Positions 7,115-8,415 of a stretch of DNA of 8,415 bases are shown in pieces. The notes under the pieces are model-generated. The model did not search any database and had not been told where the DNA came from. It saw nothing but the letters and a program-made list of their open reading frames with translations. Both the position numbers and the translations under genes were made by a program. Position 1 is the first letter of the stretch, and each line of letters opens with the position of its first letter. The DNA lies in contig JBAPRR010000260.1 of assembly GCA_049281195.1 (NCBI GenBank), positions 1 through 8,415 of the forward strand, written 5' to 3'. The DNA comes from JBAPRR01 sp049281195 (GTDB lineage Bacteria; Actinomycetota; Acidimicrobiia; Acidimicrobiales; CAVXTF01).

Positions 7115-7120
7115 AAGGAA
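7115..7120 (+). promoter_or_regulatory. Ribosome binding site AAGGAA of frc, decides the start
   Basis: AAGGAA lies 7 nt before the ATG at 7128. The upstream in-frame TTG at 7107 would place this site inside the coding sequence and has none of its own, so the ATG is chosen. Confidence 0.7.
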
Positions 7121-7127
7121 TACGACA

Positions 7128-8399
7128 ATGACGAACCAACAGACACTCCCCCTCACCGGCATCAAGGTCATCGACTTCACCGGCGTTCAAGCCGGACCGG
7201 CCTGCACCCAGCTGCTGGCCTGGTTCGGAGCAGACGTGTTGAAGGTCGAGCGCACCACCGGAGGCGACGTCACCCGCAACCAGCTACAGGACATCCCCGG
7301 CGTCGACGCCCTTTACTTCACCATGCTCAACAGCAATAAGCGATCGCTCGCCATCAACACCAAGACCCCCGAAGGCTTGGCAGTCATGGAGGAGCTGATC
7401 CGCCGCTACGACGTGCTGGTGGAGAACTTCGCCCCCGGCGCCATGGACCGCATGGGGCTCAGCTGGGAGCACATCCAAGAGCTCAATCCCCGCCTCGTAT
7501 ACGGATCGGTCAAGGGGTTCAACGACGAGTCCCGGTACTCGGATCTGAAGGTGTACGAGAACGTGGCCCAGGCAGCCGGTGGAGCCTGTTCGACCACCGG
7601 CTTCTGGGACGGACCACCCACCGTGTCAGCGGCTGCCCTAGGTGACTCCAACACCGGCATGCATCTCGCCATCGGCATCCTGACCGCACTGATCGGACGC
7701 CAGGCGACCGGAAAGGGCCAGAAGGTCTCTGTGTCCATGCAGGACGCGGTGCTCAACTTGATGCGAGTGAAGCTGCGCGACCAGGAACGCCTGGAGCACG
7801 TCGGCTACCTGGAGGAGTACCCCCAATACCCGAATACCCCCTTCGGCGAGGCCGTGCCCCGCGGTGGCAACGCCGGAGGCGGTGGACAGCCCGGATGGAT
7901 CCTGAAATGCAAGGGCTGGGAGACAGACCCGAACGCCTACATCTACTTCACCATCCAGGAGCAGAACTGGGCCAACACCTGTACGGCGGTCGAAAAGCCC
8001 GAATGGGTGAACGACCCCGCCTATTCGACGGCCAAGGCACGCCAGCCGCACATCTTCGACATCTTCAGAGACATTGAGGAGTGGCTGGCGGACAAGACCA
8101 AGTACGAAGCGGTCGACATCCTGCGCAAGTACGAGGTCCCCTGTGCCCCAGTGCTCTCGATGAAAGAGATCGCCTATGACCCGGACCTCAGAAAGAGCAA
8201 TTCGGTCGTGGAGGTGAACGAGGAGAAGCGTGGCAAGTTCCTGACCGTCGGAAGCCCCATCAAGTTCTCGGAGTTCACGCCACAGATCACCGGCGCCCCG
8301 TTGCTCGGCGAGCAGACCAACGAGGTCCTCGCCGAGCTCGGCTACGACGAGAAGCACATCGCCGCGATGCACGAGTCCGGCGTCGTCATCGGGGCCTGA
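7128..8399 (+). CDS. frc: Formyl-CoA:oxalate CoA-transferase (class III, CaiB/BaiF family)
   Basis: It transfers CoA from formyl-CoA to oxalate, giving oxalyl-CoA and formate. The 423-residue product matches the family length. FTGVQAGPACTQ (17-28) includes Q21, the counterpart of Gln17. D173 in ALGDSNTG is the catalytic Asp that carries the acyl-enzyme anhydride (Asp169 in Oxalobacter). GGGGQ (250-254) is the mobile glycine loop over the active site. FWDGPPTVSAAALGDSNTG and the GGQPGWILKCKGWETDP region are near-identical to formyl-CoA transferases. Q52 stands where Oxalobacter has Trp48, and G19 where it has His15; both agree with E. coli YfdW as I remember it, as does the run GYLEEYPQYPN. 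It lies 49 nt after oxc on the same strand, with no terminator-like hairpin visible between them. The two enzymes cycle formyl-CoA and oxalyl-CoA, so only catalytic amounts of CoA thioester are needed. Confidence 0.96.
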   Translation: MTNQQTLPLTGIKVIDFTGVQAGPACTQLLAWFGADVLKVERTTGGDVTRNQLQDIPGVDALYFTMLNSNKRSLAINTKTPEGLAVMEELIRRYDVLVENFAPGAMDRMGLSWEHIQELNPRLVYGSVKGFNDESRYSDLKVYENVAQAAGGACSTTGFWDGPPTVSAAALGDSNTGMHLAIGILTALIGRQATGKGQKVSVSMQDAVLNLMRVKLRDQERLEHVGYLEEYPQYPNTPFGEAVPRGGNAGGGGQPGWILKCKGWETDPNAYIYFTIQEQNWANTCTAVEKPEWVNDPAYSTAKARQPHIFDIFRDIEEWLADKTKYEAVDILRKYEVPCAPVLSMKEIAYDPDLRKSNSVVEVNEEKRGKFLTVGSPIKFSEFTPQITGAPLLGEQTNEVLAELGYDEKHIAAMHESGVVIGA

Positions 8400-8404
8400 G
8401 ACCG

Positions 8405-8415
8405 ATGGCCGGCGT
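8405..8415 (+). CDS. Possible start of a further gene, cut by the window end
   Basis: An ATG occurs 5 nt after the frc stop codon and reads Met-Ala-Gly before the sequence ends. The close spacing would suit a third gene in the oxc-frc operon, where a transporter or another CoA enzyme might be expected. However, no clear ribosome binding site precedes it and three codons cannot show a gene. Confidence 0.2.

Noticed and set aside
1..8415. CRISPR array, tRNA, rRNA, insertion sequence or prophage elements
   Set aside because: I saw no regularly spaced direct repeats outside the protein repeats, no tRNA-like cloverleaf, and no transposase or terminal inverted repeats.

Overview
The window is GC-rich and gene-dense. 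It looks like a free-living high-GC bacterium, most likely an actinobacterium. The evidence is the codon bias toward G/C, the long antisense shadow frames, and a secreted C-X5-C-x-AVG repeat protein of a kind I associate with Actinobacteria and Chloroflexi. Acidimicrobiia is a guess only. There are no RNA genes, mobile elements or CRISPR arrays.

The core (about 2811-8399) is a compact oxalate and formate catabolic locus built as two divergent gene pairs around a 365-bp intergenic region. Rightward are oxalyl-CoA decarboxylase (oxc, 5291-7078) and formyl-CoA:oxalate CoA-transferase (frc, 7128-8399). Leftward are an NAD-dependent formate dehydrogenase (fdh, 3738-4925) and a beta-hydroxyacid dehydrogenase of the 3-hydroxyisobutyrate / tartronate semialdehyde / glyoxylate reductase family (2811-3698). 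Together the first three enzymes give a closed route. Frc moves CoA from formyl-CoA to oxalate, releasing formate. Oxc decarboxylates oxalyl-CoA to formyl-CoA and CO2. Fdh oxidises the formate to CO2 with NADH formation. The fourth enzyme could reduce glyoxylate or tartronate semialdehyde if part of the oxalyl-CoA is assimilated, but that is inference. Both Oxc and Frc look closer to E. coli YfdU/YfdW than to the Oxalobacter formigenes enzymes at several diagnostic positions (comparison from memory).

Convergent with the leftward pair is an ANL-superfamily acyl-CoA ligase (1343-2809), whose stop codon lies one base from the dehydrogenase stop. It may supply a CoA thioester to the pathway or may be unrelated. 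To its left, and divergent from it, is a secreted protein (13-1161) made of seven C-X5-C repeats, possibly a disulfide-stapled beta-propeller.

The chemistry is known. What is worth a second look is the arrangement (oxalate decarboxylation wired directly to an NAD-linked formate dehydrogenase), the repeated TCGGTA hexamer in the divergent control region, the strict repeat structure of the secreted protein, and the unknown substrate of the ligase. No oxalate transporter or regulator gene is visible inside the window.
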